Shown here in pieces: positions 43,601 through 55,293 of a DNA stretch of 64,000 bases. Position numbers and translations under genes: made by a program. Origin of the DNA: Symbiodinium natans (lineage: Eukaryota > Sar > Dinophyceae > Suessiales > Symbiodiniaceae); assembly GCA_905221605.1 (NCBI GenBank), contig CAJNDS010002104.1, positions 335,001 to 399,000 on the forward strand, given 5' to 3'. The notes under the pieces were generated by a model, which made no database searches, was not told the DNA's origin, and saw nothing but the letters and a program-made list of their open reading frames with translations. Numbering within the stretch: position 1 is the first letter of the stretch; the number at the start of each line of letters is the position of its first letter.

Positions 43601-46600
43601 CTGGGCTCCAGGCATAGAAGGGTGCCTCGCTGGAGGGAGTGACGGTGCCTGATCCATCCTTGCCTAGATCATGGCTGGGATAGCATTAAAATAATTTAAA
43701 TTTCTATTCCTTATTGAGCTAAAGTACCCGAAACCCTAAACCCCAAACCCTTTTGCGACTGGGCTTGAGGAAACCCTAAACCATAAACCCCAAACCCTAT
43801 TAACTATAAACCCTAAAACCCCCTAAACCCCTAAAGATACCCTTTGAAATGGCAAAATGTTACCCCCACTCGGACAAAGTTGCATTGGCAGCCCGTCGGC
43901 ACGTCTGGTCCAGTGGAGAGATCCGGGCAAGGAACCGGCTCGCAGCTGCCGCAGAAGTAGGGGGCCACCTGAAATGGGCTCAGGGTTTAAGGGTTGTTTA
44001 GGGTTTAGGGTTTAGGGTTTAGGGCCTTAGGGTTTAGGGTTCCAGCAGCTGATGGCGGCAAGACCCTTGCTGCGCATCGGATGCGCAGTCTACTTTCCCT
44101 GCCTGGGTGGCGGTGATGGTGCCGCTGTAGCCCGGGTTGCACTTGCAGCCGCTGCTCAAGTCCAGGCCATCGGAATTCTCGGGGCAGGCCTCGGCCACAC
44201 AGCTCCCGGTGTAGAACGGCTCGGCTGTGCTGGCCTGGGACAGAATGGGTGGCGCGCCATGCGAGGGTGTGCGATACCAGTCACCTACAATCTCTGTGTG
44301 AGGTGGGCCACGATACATCCCGGTAGGTCGGGCCCGCCCGGTGCACGACGATGCCGCAGTTTGTGAATCAGCACTGCCTTTTTCTCAGCCCTGTTTTCTT
44401 GCACCTTGCCTAGCAGCAGCACACGCCTGCCATTTTCTGCCACCCGCCAGGTATGTGGGATGAGGTTTGCCACTCCCAACTCCTTATCTAACTACCTGCC
44501 GAGCGGGCGGACTCCGTTGTTCTGCCACTTACCACCGCGCACTGGCGAACTCAATTACGATTCAGCTCAACAGAAAAAAGTGCTCTTTCACGATTCAGGG
44601 TTTGCCTTCTTCACTCCCTTGATGGCTTGCCTGGCTTACCTGCCTTTTACAGGTTGAGCAAACAACACAAGGCCAAAGAGATGTTCACTGTGCTTGCAAT
44701 TGCCCGCTTCATCGACTTCCCAAAGAAGTATCAGCAACGAGTTCCGACGGGTCATGCAACATGTGTGATCAGGGAGAACCCTTCGTCGCTTGCATGTGAC
44801 ATGATGAGCCATATGTGCCATGTTGAGCGGTAGCTCAGATATGAGAACAAACGGAATGCCAGCCTTGATGGCGCCACTGAAGCCAGGATGGCATTTGCAG
44901 CCACTGGCGATCCCTTCGCCCATCGAGTCGGCAGGGCAGGGCACCTCCTTGCACAAGTTTGTGTAGAACGGAGCATCACTGGTGGCGGCCACACTGCCTG
45001 TGAAGCCCGCATTGCATGTGCAGCCACTGGCTACATTCTTGCCAAAGGAGTTCGTTGGACAGGACACTGGAGCGCAGTCGTTCAGGAAGAAAGGCGTAGA
45101 TGGCATAGCAGTCACCGTGCCACTGAATCCCTCCTCGCATGTGCATCCTTCAGGAACGCTGTTGCCCTTAGAATTAGCTGGGCACGAAACCGCTGTGCAG
45201 GAGCCCGTGTAGAAGAAGGGGCCCTTGCTGGAAGCTACAATCTTGCCCTTGTAGCCATCCTCGCATTTGCAACCAGTTGGAAGATCCACACCCTTGGAGT
45301 TTGCCGGGCAATTGACCGGCTGGCAGGTGCCCTCGAAATATGGCGCATCGGATTTGGCAGCAATTTTGCCCGAAAAGCCGGCGTTGCATGCGCAACCCTC
45401 TGGTATACTCTGGCCGGTGGAATCCTTCGGGCATGCAACTGGCTCGCAGCTGCTCAGGTAGAACGGGGCCTGCGCGCTCGGCAACACGCTGCCGGCAAAA
45501 CCTGGCTTGCAGGAGCAGCCCTCAGGGACATTCTTGCCCAAGGAGTTGGCCGGGCATGCCACTGGCTCGCAGGTGCTTTTGTAAAACGGTGCTGTGCTCA
45601 TTGCCTGCACGGCTCCACTGTAGCCTTCGTTGCAGGTGCAACCAGATGTCACATCTATTCCTGCCGAGTTGGCCGGGCAATTGACAGGCACACAGCTTCC
45701 CTCAAAGAAAGGAGCCTCTGAGGACTTGGTGATCTTTCCACTGAAGCCCGCCTTGCACACGCAGCCTTCAGATACCGAACGCCCTTCAGAATTGTCTGGG
45801 CACTCCACAGCCACACAGGCACCGTCAAAGAACGGCGAGTCTCTGGAAGCTTCGATGCTACCGCTGTAGCCAGCCTTGCATGTGCAGCCGCTCGGCACGT
45901 CTCCTCCTGTCGAATCTGCGGGACAGGCCACCGGCTTGCAGCTGCCTGAGAAGAAGGGAGCAACGGAGGTCGCCAGGATGGTGCCGTTGTAGCCCGCGTC
46001 GCAGGCGCAACCTTCGCTGACGCTGTTGCCTGTGGAGTGTGGTGGACAAGAGACCTTTTCGCACTTCCCGCTGTAGTATGGCTCCTGTGAAGCTGCCTCA
46101 ATCTTGCCTGCGAACCCAGGCTTGCAGGTGCACTTTGCAGGCACATCGGTGCCGTCAGAGTTTGCTGGGCATGCTACAGGCCAGCATGATCCCGTAAAGT
46201 AGGGTGCCTTCAAGGAAGCTGTGATCGCACCATCGTGACCAGGAGAGCACTTGCAGCCACCAGGCACATCCTTTCCACTTGACTTGGCAGGGCAGGGTTG
46301 CGCAGTGCAGTTGCCAGTGTAATGTGGTGATTTGGACGTTGCTGTGATGGAGCCGCTGAAGCCTGCCGCGCAGCCGCATCCGCTAGGAACGTTGGATCCG
46401 ATGGTGTTGTCTGGACAAGGTGCAGGTACACACGCACCTCTGTAGTATGGAGCCTCTGAGATTGCTACGATCTCGCCCTTGTAGCCGGCTTTGCAGATGC
46501 AACCGGTGGGCACATCCTTGCCCTCTGAGTTGGCGGGGCACTGCACCGCCAGGCAATTGCTCTGATAGAAAGGCTCCGTTGAGGAAGCCACCACAGAGCC

Positions 46601-49600
46601 GGCAAAGCCGGCTTTGCAAGAGCATCCTTTGACAACATCACCACCTTCGGAGTGTTCTGGGCAAGAAACAGCCTTGCAGGTGCTCTTGTAGTAGGGCTCC
46701 TCGGTTGTTGCCTCCACGGTGCCACTCTCCCCAGGAGGGCAAAGGCAACCGGAACTCAGAGAGCGTCCCTCCGACCCTTCCGGGCATCCCAGCGTCTCGC
46801 AGGTGCTCACGTAAAAGGGGCTTTGCTGCGAGGCCCCCACTTTGCCCCTGAAGCCAGCGGCGCAGGTGCAGCCAGCGCTGACGCTGGCACCCGAGGAGTG
46901 GGTAGGGCAAGCCACTTCCTTGCACTCTCCGCTGTAGAAGGGGGCCAGGCTTGTGGGGGAGATCTCTCCACTGTAACCAGCCAGGCACTTGCAGCCAAAT
47001 GCGTGGGTGTTTGTGGTCTTGCTGTTCTGTGGGCATGGCACAAGTTTGCATGTGCTCACATAGAACGGTGCCTTTGCGCTAGGCTGCACGGATCCCTCGA
47101 AGCCAGGGAGGCAGGAACATCCCGTGGGCACGTCCACGCCCGTGGAGTTTGCAGGGCAGGCGACTGGCACGCAACTCCCATTGTAGAATGGAGCCTCCTG
47201 AATGGCCTGCACGGATCCCTTGTAGCCTGCCTTGCAAGAGCAGCCGCTGGCAAGGTCATCGCCCTCTGCGTTCTCCGGGCAGCCTTCGGCAGTGCAAGAA
47301 CCCTCGAAGAAAGGCGCAGCTTTCAAGGCCATAATACGGCCACTGTAGCCAGCAATGCAAGCACATCCTGCTGCGACATTGTCTCCTTTCGAAAACTCCG
47401 GGCACTGAACACCTTGACCTCGGCAAGAAGCAAAGCACATGCTGGCGTGGTGAGATCACAAGGATTGCCATGACTATAACTAGCCTAGGAAGAAGGAGAG
47501 CTGCATTGGACTCAGCTTGAGGAACTCCTCCGTGCTTGATCCATTTCAGTGCCACCCTACTGATCCGGAATCCGACGGCGCACAAAGCTCCCACAGCCCC
47601 CCCTTTCTTGGTACAGCGAGAGACAGGAGCCGCTGTAGAAGGGCGCTTTGCTGGCAGCTGCAATGGTGCCGTCCTCATGACACATGCCAGGCCCTATACT
47701 CTAGCAGGCTCGTTTCGGTTGCCGCATGTTCTGGGACACATCCGCACATCCACCATCGACGCAGCTCTGTGCGATCTGCCCCGAATATTCATCCAAGGCA
47801 CAAATCCGGCTTTGCAGATGCAGCCCGTGGGAACCAAGGAGCCCTTCAGGGGTGGCAGGGTTCGTTCGTCCTAAGCATTGAACCTGCCACAGTTGCGCAA
47901 GTTCAAAAACTCAACCACCTCGCACCTCCTAATTTGCCACGCTCTCACTGCGCTCCCGACCCCAAGCCGATATTGAGAAGCTGGTTTAATCTAGTAATCA
48001 TCACCCCGCCAAATATTTAGGGAGATGGGAGACAGTGACCGCTGCAGTGACGGTGTGTGCGCCTTGCCTCTGCGTGCTCGGGACAAGCAACTGGTCGGCA
48101 AGTGTTGTTCATGCCGCCGACGATGGCTTCCACCTGCCCAGGGAATCGTGCTAGCCAGTCAGGCGCGCAAGTCGACTCTGTGCGTTGTCTTGGTCCCCCT
48201 GTGACACTTTCGGCTGCTTCAGCACCCCGCACTTGTTCACATCATCCAGAGTTGTGTCAGCCGTCAATCTGAAACTACGTAATGGGCGAGCAACCTACTG
48301 GTAGCAGCAACGGGCCGTAGAAACCCCCTTTCCCGTCCTGCCTGGCCAGCGTAGCCGGGCTCACAGGTACAGCCTTCGGGAACAGAGCTGCCCTGGGAGT
48401 GCACCGGGCATGCCAGTGGCTTGCAGGTACTTTTGTAAAATGGAGCCGTGGATGTTGCCCAAACTTCACCCACCATGCCGGCCAGGCAAGTGCAGCCACT
48501 AGGCACATTGGTGCCCGAGGAATCGGATGGGCAGGCGACTGCGTCACAAGTCCCGTTGACGTATGGCGCCTTCTCCGTTGCCACGATGAGACCGGCAAAG
48601 CCCGCCTTGCACTGGCATCCCTCAGGCACTGAGGTGCCTGCAGAGTTCGCCGGGCATTGCACAGCCGAGCAGGTCGAAACAAAGAAAGGGAACTTGTCTG
48701 AAGCGCTGACAGTACCAGAGTACCCCTTCTTGCAGGTGCAGCCATGAGCCACGTTTCTTCCGAAAGATTGCGGCGGGCAAGGCACAGGCACACAGGATGA
48801 CTCGTGGTACGGAAATTCGGTTGTGGCCTTCACAGTGCCTTCGTACCCTTGCGGGCAGGCACAGCCCTTGAGCAAATTGTCACCCACAGTCCCTGCAGGA
48901 CACGCCACTGGCGTGCAAGTTCCTTCGAAGAAAGGGGCCGACCCAGCTGCTACAATGTTTCCGGATGATCCAGCTTTGCAAGTGCAACCGTCCAGAACAC
49001 TTGTACCAGTAGTGCCGGCAGGGCAAAGCACCTCAGTGCACGTGCTTGCATAGAAGGGTGCCGCTTTGATGGCGGTGACCTGACCCGTGTAGCCGGCCTT
49101 GCACTGACAGCCGACGGCGACACTGTCACCGTCCGCCTCGGGTGGGCAGGGTACATGTTGGCAGCTGCCCGTAAAGAAGGGCTCGCCCAGCTTGGGCTTG
49201 ATCGTGCCACTGAAGCCTGCCAAGCATTCGCACCCTTGCACAACATCCTTGCCCACACTGTTGGATGGACAGTTCACTGCACCACACGTGTCGGAGTAGA
49301 AGGGATGTCGGTCCAAGGCGGTGATGTCACCATCGCGGCCAGCTGCGCACTTGCAACCGTCTGGCACATAGTCACCCACGGCATCCTCAGGGCACGCAAC
49401 CTTGGCACAGCTTCCTCGGAAGTAGGGCGCCTCCCTGATTGGCACGATGGTTCCATGGAATCCCGCATCGCACTGGCAGCCCTTTCCGACGTTCTCGCCA
49501 GTGGAGTTGGCAGGGCAAGCCACCTCGAGTGAGACGCAGAAAAAAAACACATGAAGAATCTACGATGAGACAGCAACCGTCCCACCAAACCGTCTACAAA

Positions 49601-50092
49601 CGGTCTGAGCGGAGTTTGGTAAACACTTTCCCGAACAGCGAAGAAGCAAAACAAACAAAAATGTCCCCCCAAAATCCTGCAGCGAGCCACCGGCTCGCAG
49701 GTTCCCTTGCTGTACGGCGGGCCAGCCAAGGCCACGATCTTCCCGTGGAACCCCTGGGTTCAGTTGCAAGAAAGATTTTCGAGGGGCTACCCGGAAAAGA
49801 CTCTCAAACTGTGAGCTATACAGCTTGCAATCGCACATTGCGAGATCCGTGAGTCAGTGACCATGATTAAACTCATAAATGATACTGGGAACACAGGTTC
49901 GATGGCAATATTCACGGGTTCTATTCTACTGGTAGCGCCGCTGCTTATGCATGTTACAGTACAAGAAGAGCGCGGTTGAAATTGCACAGTGCCGCACGGC
50001 CGCAACTGCGGGGTCACTTGCTCCCAACCGGCCTTGTTGCATACACAGCCCAAGACGGTGCTGATGCCGTTGGAGTTCGCCGGGCACTGGAC
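43601..50092 (-). CDS. Large Cys-rich EGF-like tandem-repeat protein, at least ten exons
   Basis: Ten exons join with matching phases: 50092-50033, 49753-49691, 49523-48342, 48133-48068, 47843-47802, 47673-47625, 47418-44864, 44234-44094, 43968-43876, 43658-43601. They encode about 35 copies of a ~41-residue unit of the form CPxNSxGxxVxxGCxCxxGFxGxIxAxxxxPFYxGxCxxV. Six Cys per unit, aromatic PFY/PYY and Gly-rich turns resemble EGF/ephrin-receptor-like modules, so an extracellular structural or adhesive role is likely. Introns cut units into thirds, and the joined protein restores the pattern (for example GFDGTIAAASKAPFYSGSC). Donors are GT or GC. Neither the signal peptide nor the C-terminus was found, so both ends extend further. 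Confidence 0.85.
43729..44041. repeat. Telomere-like repeats inside two introns of the EGF-like gene
   Basis: CCCTAAA variants at 43729-43835 lie in the intron 43659-43875. TTTAGGG units at 43983-44041 fill most of the 125-bp intron 43969-44093. Exon boundaries on both sides are fixed by the repeat-unit pattern, so placement inside introns is secure. Confidence 0.85.
44864..47418 (-). CDS. Main exon of the EGF-like gene: 21 repeat units in 2555 bp
   Basis: One uninterrupted exon with 21 consecutive 123-bp units, from QCPEFSKGDNVAAGC to CHPGFSGAIK. Preceded by an AG acceptor; the split Cys codon (T|GT) is completed from the exon at 47625. It ends at a GC donor (AAG then GCTGGC) in phase 0, which joins to ASTAEPFYTG at 44234. 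Unit 4 is atypical (SKTTNTHAFGC), and unit 18 has one extra residue (FFYTGSC). Lengths are otherwise nearly constant, as expected from unequal exchange between units. Confidence 0.9.
48342..49523 (-). CDS. Second large exon of the EGF-like gene: about 10 repeat units
   Basis: 1182 bp, 394 codons, phase 0 at both ends. It starts VACPANSTGENVGKGC and ends GYAGQ at a GC donor (CAG then GCAGGA). The next exon (48133) continues VEAIVGGMNNTC, completing the unit. The upstream intron (49524-49690) has GTGGCT at both junctions. Units here carry more variants (CPPEADG, CPAGTTG) than the 21-unit exon. Confidence 0.9.
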
Positions 50093-50099
50093 CTCCGGA

Positions 50100-52450
50100 A
50101 ATGAGGATGACATGTGCGGGTTCATGAACACACAAAGCAGATCAAGAAAGACGGTCCAGAATCCCGACAGATCCAAGTGGTTACATGTGCAGTCACCAAG
50201 ACAGCAGCGAAGCCTGTTAATGTCCAAACATCAACAGAGAACTCCGCACCCGGCCTGCTCCAAACAGCACATGGAGTCGCAGGCTTTGGCGGCTGCACTT
50301 GTCGGCAGCTGCGAGTACGTCAACTTGACGTACGGGGCCTTTTGTCCCAGCAGCTTGCACTTTCTGCCAGTCTCTCTATAACGTCCGAATAGACGTGGAA
50401 TGTGCAGGCATGTCAAGGCGCAGCTCAACAGGTGTCTTCAGTCCGGCCTGAAAGCTGAAAAGACACAAGTCGATATATACCAGGCAAAACGCCTGGACAC
50501 AAAGCCAAGGTGCACTGCCGGGCATTCCGGGGTCGGTGGCCGGATCCACGTCCTCAGCATCAGAGTCTGCGGCAGCTGGGCCATCCCTAAACCCTAAACC
50601 CTAAACCTGGCAGATAACTTAAACCAACTTTAACACGAGCCCGGGCCGGTGCGCCGAGATCGCGCAGCGATCGCTGCGTGATCGCCGTGAGCCAAGCCAC
50701 GCAATCGTCCAGGTGGAGACGCTCTGGCGGACCTGTCTTGCAGAAGTCGATGGTCATGTTGGACCTCAGCGAAAAAACATCAACCAATGATTCGTCTGCG
50801 GGAACAACTGAGCAGCTGGGCAGACATGCCCTCGCTGGTTCGTTTGCTGAACCAACGCTACGTCGAAGCCGCAAGCTTCAGCAACATCGTTTCCAAGTGC
50901 CTGGCGTATCGAATTGCTTCTTGCTGCAGCGGGTACTGCCGGAAGACCAGGATGCCATATCGTTCGCTTTCATGACCTGCGCAAGCCGGGAAGCGTACCT
51001 TTCTGAAGAGCTCTCGTTCTATATGTTGATGCTTGGAAACCTGGAGGCAGTGGGATCAGAGATTGAGGAGGGTGCTGGAGGCACGTGGACCCCTGGATGC
51101 AGGGTCCAAGATGACATGCTGCAGATCGGCATCAGCCTACTGATGAAGCCAAGCCGTCCACATCTGAATTACTGCACAAGCAAGGATTGGTAGTTATAAG
51201 CTGCCCACACTTTGTGCAAAGAGGCAACACTGAAATACTTCCGTCCATTAGTAATCGAGGTGGGAAAACCATCGTAGCCTGAACCACGCACTCCAGGTTT
51301 TGGACTTCCTTCAACTGCGCCTGGACGAGACTGAGATGGCAGGTCATGTGGGGTCGATTCTAGATTTGGAGGACGCCTATGAGGACGCCTTCAGAAGCAA
51401 TTGCATTATCTTATTCGAAGGTCTCTGTAAAGGGACTCTCTAATTTGAGCAACCCCGATGATGTGAAGCAGTTCGGCAATTCCCCTTCTTACAGTTGCAC
51501 AGTATGAACTCTGCAGGTGTCTGTGGGCTTTCCCATAAGCATGACTGAGCTCCCGAGGAACAAAAAGAACTCAAAGGCAGTGAGACCAATCGAGACAGAC
51601 TTGGTTCATGGGGTCAAACGGTCAGCTGAACTAAACCCTAAACCCTAAACCCTAAACCCTAAACCCCAAACCCTAAACCCTGAACCCTAAACCCTAAACC
51701 CTAAACCCTAACCTGGATTCCTCAACTTAGGGGCCCTTTCCCGAATCTATGCGATCCTTTCACTTACTTCAAGCCTGACTCAGGAACCACTTACTGTACT
51801 ACTGACCGCCTTCAGGTTGGCTTCCGTGCCAGCTTCCCCACAGGTTAGCTTCCTGGGTTTGCGCGGGATATGAAGTTATGGGGAGCAGGAAGGACTGCTG
51901 CAGCAACGGGAGATCAGTGGCCTGCTTTATAGGGCTTGAGGGCCCATAGGGCTTAGGGTACTGGCTCCTATTGGAGCACACTTTCACGGAGCTGCGGAAT
52001 CCCCTGCATCTGCAAGTGCTGGGCCTGGAAGTATGCTTTGCAAGAGGGTGTGGGATCACTCCACGTGGAATGAATTTCGTCTAAAGGAAGTTTCTAGTTT
52101 TTGCGCTTCAGGTCTGCCTGATGCTTACAAGATGTTGCGGGCTTCGGGAGTTGGACCTTCTGCGGACCTTTGATGTAAAATGAGCATGTGCGGACGCTTC
52201 AGCATGAGCCATTCCCTAAGGGTCCATGTACTTTTTTTTCTCTCGGCCAGCGCTGTCGACTGTCCTGACTGAGAGTGGAGACGCGGGTTTGGCACATGCG
52301 TGCTCCGCCCGTCTTTATGAGGAAGGCCCCTGTCCTGCACTCCATGCTGGGACGAGGGTGACTGGGATGCCAATGCACGTCTCAAACTTCGCTTGAACGT
52401 GCAAACTTCGACTCTACAAGGGAGAGCCCCACGGCACTAAAAATCATTAA
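50100..52450. other. Region upstream of the EGF-like gene; no confident gene
   Basis: The minus strand at about 50390-50290 reads LGQKAPYVKLTYSQL and could be an upstream unit of the EGF-like gene. A plus-strand ORF of 171 codons (50678-51193) has no recognised domain. Telomere-type arrays are at 50584-50607 and 51631-51711. A partial inverted-repeat end (CCCTAAGGGTCCATGTAC) is at 52212-52230. Confidence 0.4.
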
Positions 52451-52469
52451 TTGGATCACACTGCGTGCT

Positions 52470-53813
52470 TTACACGGCTGGGGACTCGCCTTCGACGGAT
52501 TTCACAGCCGGTCCATGAAACATGCCGCCGTGCTCTGCCCAGTAGAAGCACGGGCTCAGCAGAGCCCAGAACATCACGTAGCCCGCGTGCACCTGGAGCG
52601 GCAAGAGCGGGTCCTCGATCGGGACGTAGAATCCGAATCCTGCGATCACTGCACCCAAGTTGCCGCCGGCACCGACCAGGGCGGAAACAGTGGCCAGCTG
52701 CTGCCTGTTCATAAATGGCACGATGCCATAGCTCGTCCCTTCGGCCATCTGCACGAACAGGCTGAAGCACAGCAGCACTGCGAGCGCCACGTACCATAAC
52801 TTGGAGTTGTCCACTAGTCCGAAGCAAAACAGGAAGATAGCCTCGAAGAAGAGGGACAGGAACTGCGCCCAGATGCGGCCACGGAAGCCGGTTCTTGAAG
52901 AGCAGGTCGCTGGTGATTCCGCCGAGGGAGCGGGCGAACAAATTCATCAGACCGGAGAAGCCCGCCAAGGCCGAAGCGTCAGCCGCTGCCATCTGGTTCA
53001 TGGCGAGTTCTGCCCCAAAGCAAGCCGAGTGCTGAAAGATCATGGCCACTACACGAAAGTCCTTGAGAACGACCAAGTAGTCCATCGTAGACGGCTTCTG
53101 GGTCTTTCCGGTGACGGACACGTCGAAGCGCTTGGCCAAAGGGGTGTCCCAGCACAGCAGCTTGATGCATGCTGCACAGATCAGGAACATCACCACCGGC
53201 ACGATCATGGCAACCCGCCAGGCCGTATCCGGGACGATACCAGACTCGACCATTGGGTTGAAAAGGACGGACATCATGAAGATTTGAGTCACACCACCCC
53301 GAGGTTGCCCCAGCCAGCAGCTGTGGCGTTTGCCGTGCCAATGACGTTCGGAACGCCACGGCTGCGACGCCAGCGCCGGTGATCATGCTATTGCATTCGG
53401 TGCCCGGCGTGCAGACGCACTTCGCCAGCACCTCTGGCCTGTACTTTGTCACTCCTGTTGCCAGCTCGCCACGGTCGGGCTCACGCAGTCCGTGGGGTTG
53501 CCATCGCCGTCCTTCTCCTGGCCCTTGGTGCAGTACGTGAGCCCGGTTTTTAGGTTCGTGAACTTCAGGTACGCCTTCCTCGTGGGGCTGGTGGCAGGGG
53601 ATACAGCTGGTTCTCGCACATGTTCATGCTGGTCGCCACCTCGAGGCTCAATGGAGCCAAAGCGAACCAGCCAAGAAAGGCAAGGAAGAAGGAGATTGTC
53701 GATGCCCAGAAAGCCCGCATGTGCGGATTCTGCTGCACCGTTCCGCAGACCCGGAGCAGTGGCAGCTCCGTGGCCTTGTTGTTCTCGTCGACTGCCAACT
53801 TGAAGTCAGACAT
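52470..53813 (-). pseudogene. NRT2/NNP-type nitrate transporter remnant with several frameshifts and a deletion
   Basis: The start is MSDFKLAVDE at 53813, then NPHMRAFWASTISFFLAFLG (first membrane span). Frames shift after CENQLYP (about 53607), again near 53452 (to TKYRPEVLAKCVC), and again near 53365. There GAGVAAVA runs straight into NVIGTANATAAGWGNLG, so the family's second to fourth membrane spans are missing. Another shift near 53300 leads to VTQIFMMSVLFNPMV, and another near 52890 leads to GRIWAQFLSLFFEA. The remainder holds VALAVLLCFSLFVQMAEGTS and the family signature LVGAGGNLGAVIAG, ending at a stop near 52470. NRT2 proteins import nitrate with protons at the plasma membrane. Five frame-breaking lesions argue for a pseudogene, though sequencing indels could explain some of them. 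Confidence 0.85.
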
Positions 53814-53881
53814 CTCCGCAGGATTTCACCGGCTGGGAGGGGCACCGTCGCACTTTGTGTGAGCCAATCTTGAGTGTAGCC

Positions 53882-53984
53882 ATGTCCATGTACCTATATA
53901 GTATACACTTGGGACTGAAAGGGTTCAAATCTAGTAGCTTTAGGGCCTAAGCATATAGCATATAAGCACATGGACCCTTGGGGA
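53882..53984. mobile_element. Inverted-repeat element with TGTCCATGTAC / GGACCC ends
   Basis: It starts ATGTCCATGTACCTATATAG, shares TATATAGTATA with the copy at 42281, and ends CACATGGACCCTTGGGG. It lies about 70 bp upstream of the NRT2 remnant's ATG. No coding capacity. Confidence 0.65.
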
Positions 53985-54024
53985 TTTCTGTAGTTGAGTA
54001 TGTCACCGCGAGCGCCTAAGAAGC

Positions 54025-54844
54025 TGCCAGCTCGCGTGCTTCAGACGCTCCAGGCCAAGTTTCTTCAGCGAGCGCCAGGAATCTAGGGTCTTGTTGAAGC
54101 ACCTGGCTGGCGACGCTGATTTAGTGGGATCAGGTGGGCTCTCTGGTTTCGAGGGACTTCATGACAATGATGCAGCAAAGATGGGCAAGCCCGCCCTTTT
54201 GTATTTCTGTTGGTGCATCTGCTTCGCATGCTTCGCTCACTAATGAGAACAGCCTTGTTACACATTGGGCTCGGCCCGCCTGCCATAGTCGCTGCAGGTC
54301 CCCATACGCCCTCGCATCTGGTTGCAAGCGAGCGTGTCTAGCTTGTCCTGCAGCATTTGCGTTTCTAGTGAAGACGGGCAGGTGAACACAGGGATGGCAA
54401 CACGAAAAGCTTGCACTATATCACAATATATACAGACACACATCACACAGCGACCTTTCCGGACTCTGCCACCATGCCTGCATGTCGTCGCAGTGCTTGG
54501 TAGCATTGGCACGAACAGCTGCCAAGACCAGACCTCGCAAAGGCAACGAAGCAGGCGCCACACGCAGACCTTCAAGCCCCAAATACTGCGGTCTCACTAC
54601 GATTCTTCAGTTCCCAAGATCCGCGAAACGAGCGCATGCTCCCTTGAGCGTGGTCTTCTTTGGGAGTCATCGCATATCCAAGGGTTCCCGGCCCACTACG
54701 TACTTGTAGCGTCCCCGGAGACATGGGCTGCCCAAAGTAGTGCTGCTTGGTGGCACTCATTTTCTTTGGCCAGTGCGGCAGCTGTTGCATTCTTGCACTG
54801 CTGGTCCGCCTGCAGGCTTCACAGCACTTCCGTCCTCTAACCAC
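54025..54844 (-). CDS. Unrecognised gene, probably three or more exons
   Basis: Minus-strand coding-like pieces: about 54760-54580 (FGQPMSPGTLQ, then GYAMTPKEDHAQGSMRSFRG), about 54560-54440 (AAVRANATKHCDDMQAWWQS), about 54380-54325 (ETQMLQDKLDTLACNQMRG), about 54320-54130 (AYGDLQRLWQAGRAQCVTRL, ending MKSLETREP) and about 54105-54020 (DSWRSLKKLGLERLKHASWQ, then a stop). Helical, no recognised catalytic motif. It could form one transcript with the exons at 55.3-56.2 kb. Confidence 0.5.
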
Positions 54845-55198
54845 TCACTCGCTATCTTTGCCGCGTTCAAGAAGCTGCCCTGCGGCGCATCTCGCAGTTC
54901 TGTTCTGTAGTGGAAAGGAATGCCGGGGCCTCGTCATGGCTGGCTAGCAGTGTGTCCCAGAAGGTGAGCTGCTTGCCGAAGTAATCCTTGGGAGTGTCAC
55001 CTTAGCAAGCATCCCAAAGCACACAATGGCCTACTGCAAGCCTGAATTTGCCCCTAAGCCCCTAAGCCCTATAAGCCCTATAAGCCCTATAAGCCCCAAG
55101 CCCACTGCCAGCATCCCGGGAACTGTGACCCCCTGAGAAACCTCTTCGCGGACTTGGGATTTCTCCGATTTGTCCCTGCCACTCGATTAGGGTAGTTC

Positions 55199-55293
55199 TA
55201 TAAATTAGGGTCCCTTTTTAAAGGGTCCCTTTTTAAAGGGTGCCGCCTCATAATAGTTACCCAAAAGGGACCCTAGTTTAGGAAACTACCCCT
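55199..55293. mobile_element. Inverted-repeat element with ~34-bp ends
   Basis: The left arm has GGGTAGTTCTATAAATTAGG followed by GTCCCTTTT; the right arm is its near-complement, ending AAACTACCCCT. The centre is about 25 bp. It begins where the 55292-55664 exon frame stops, so it is probably part of that exon's downstream intron. Confidence 0.75.

Noticed and set aside
44888-45721. 277-codon plus-strand ORF opposite the EGF-like gene (also 46652-47473)
   Set aside because: These antisense frames are open because the 123-bp unit keeps stops out of that frame; the minus strand carries the conserved Cys pattern.
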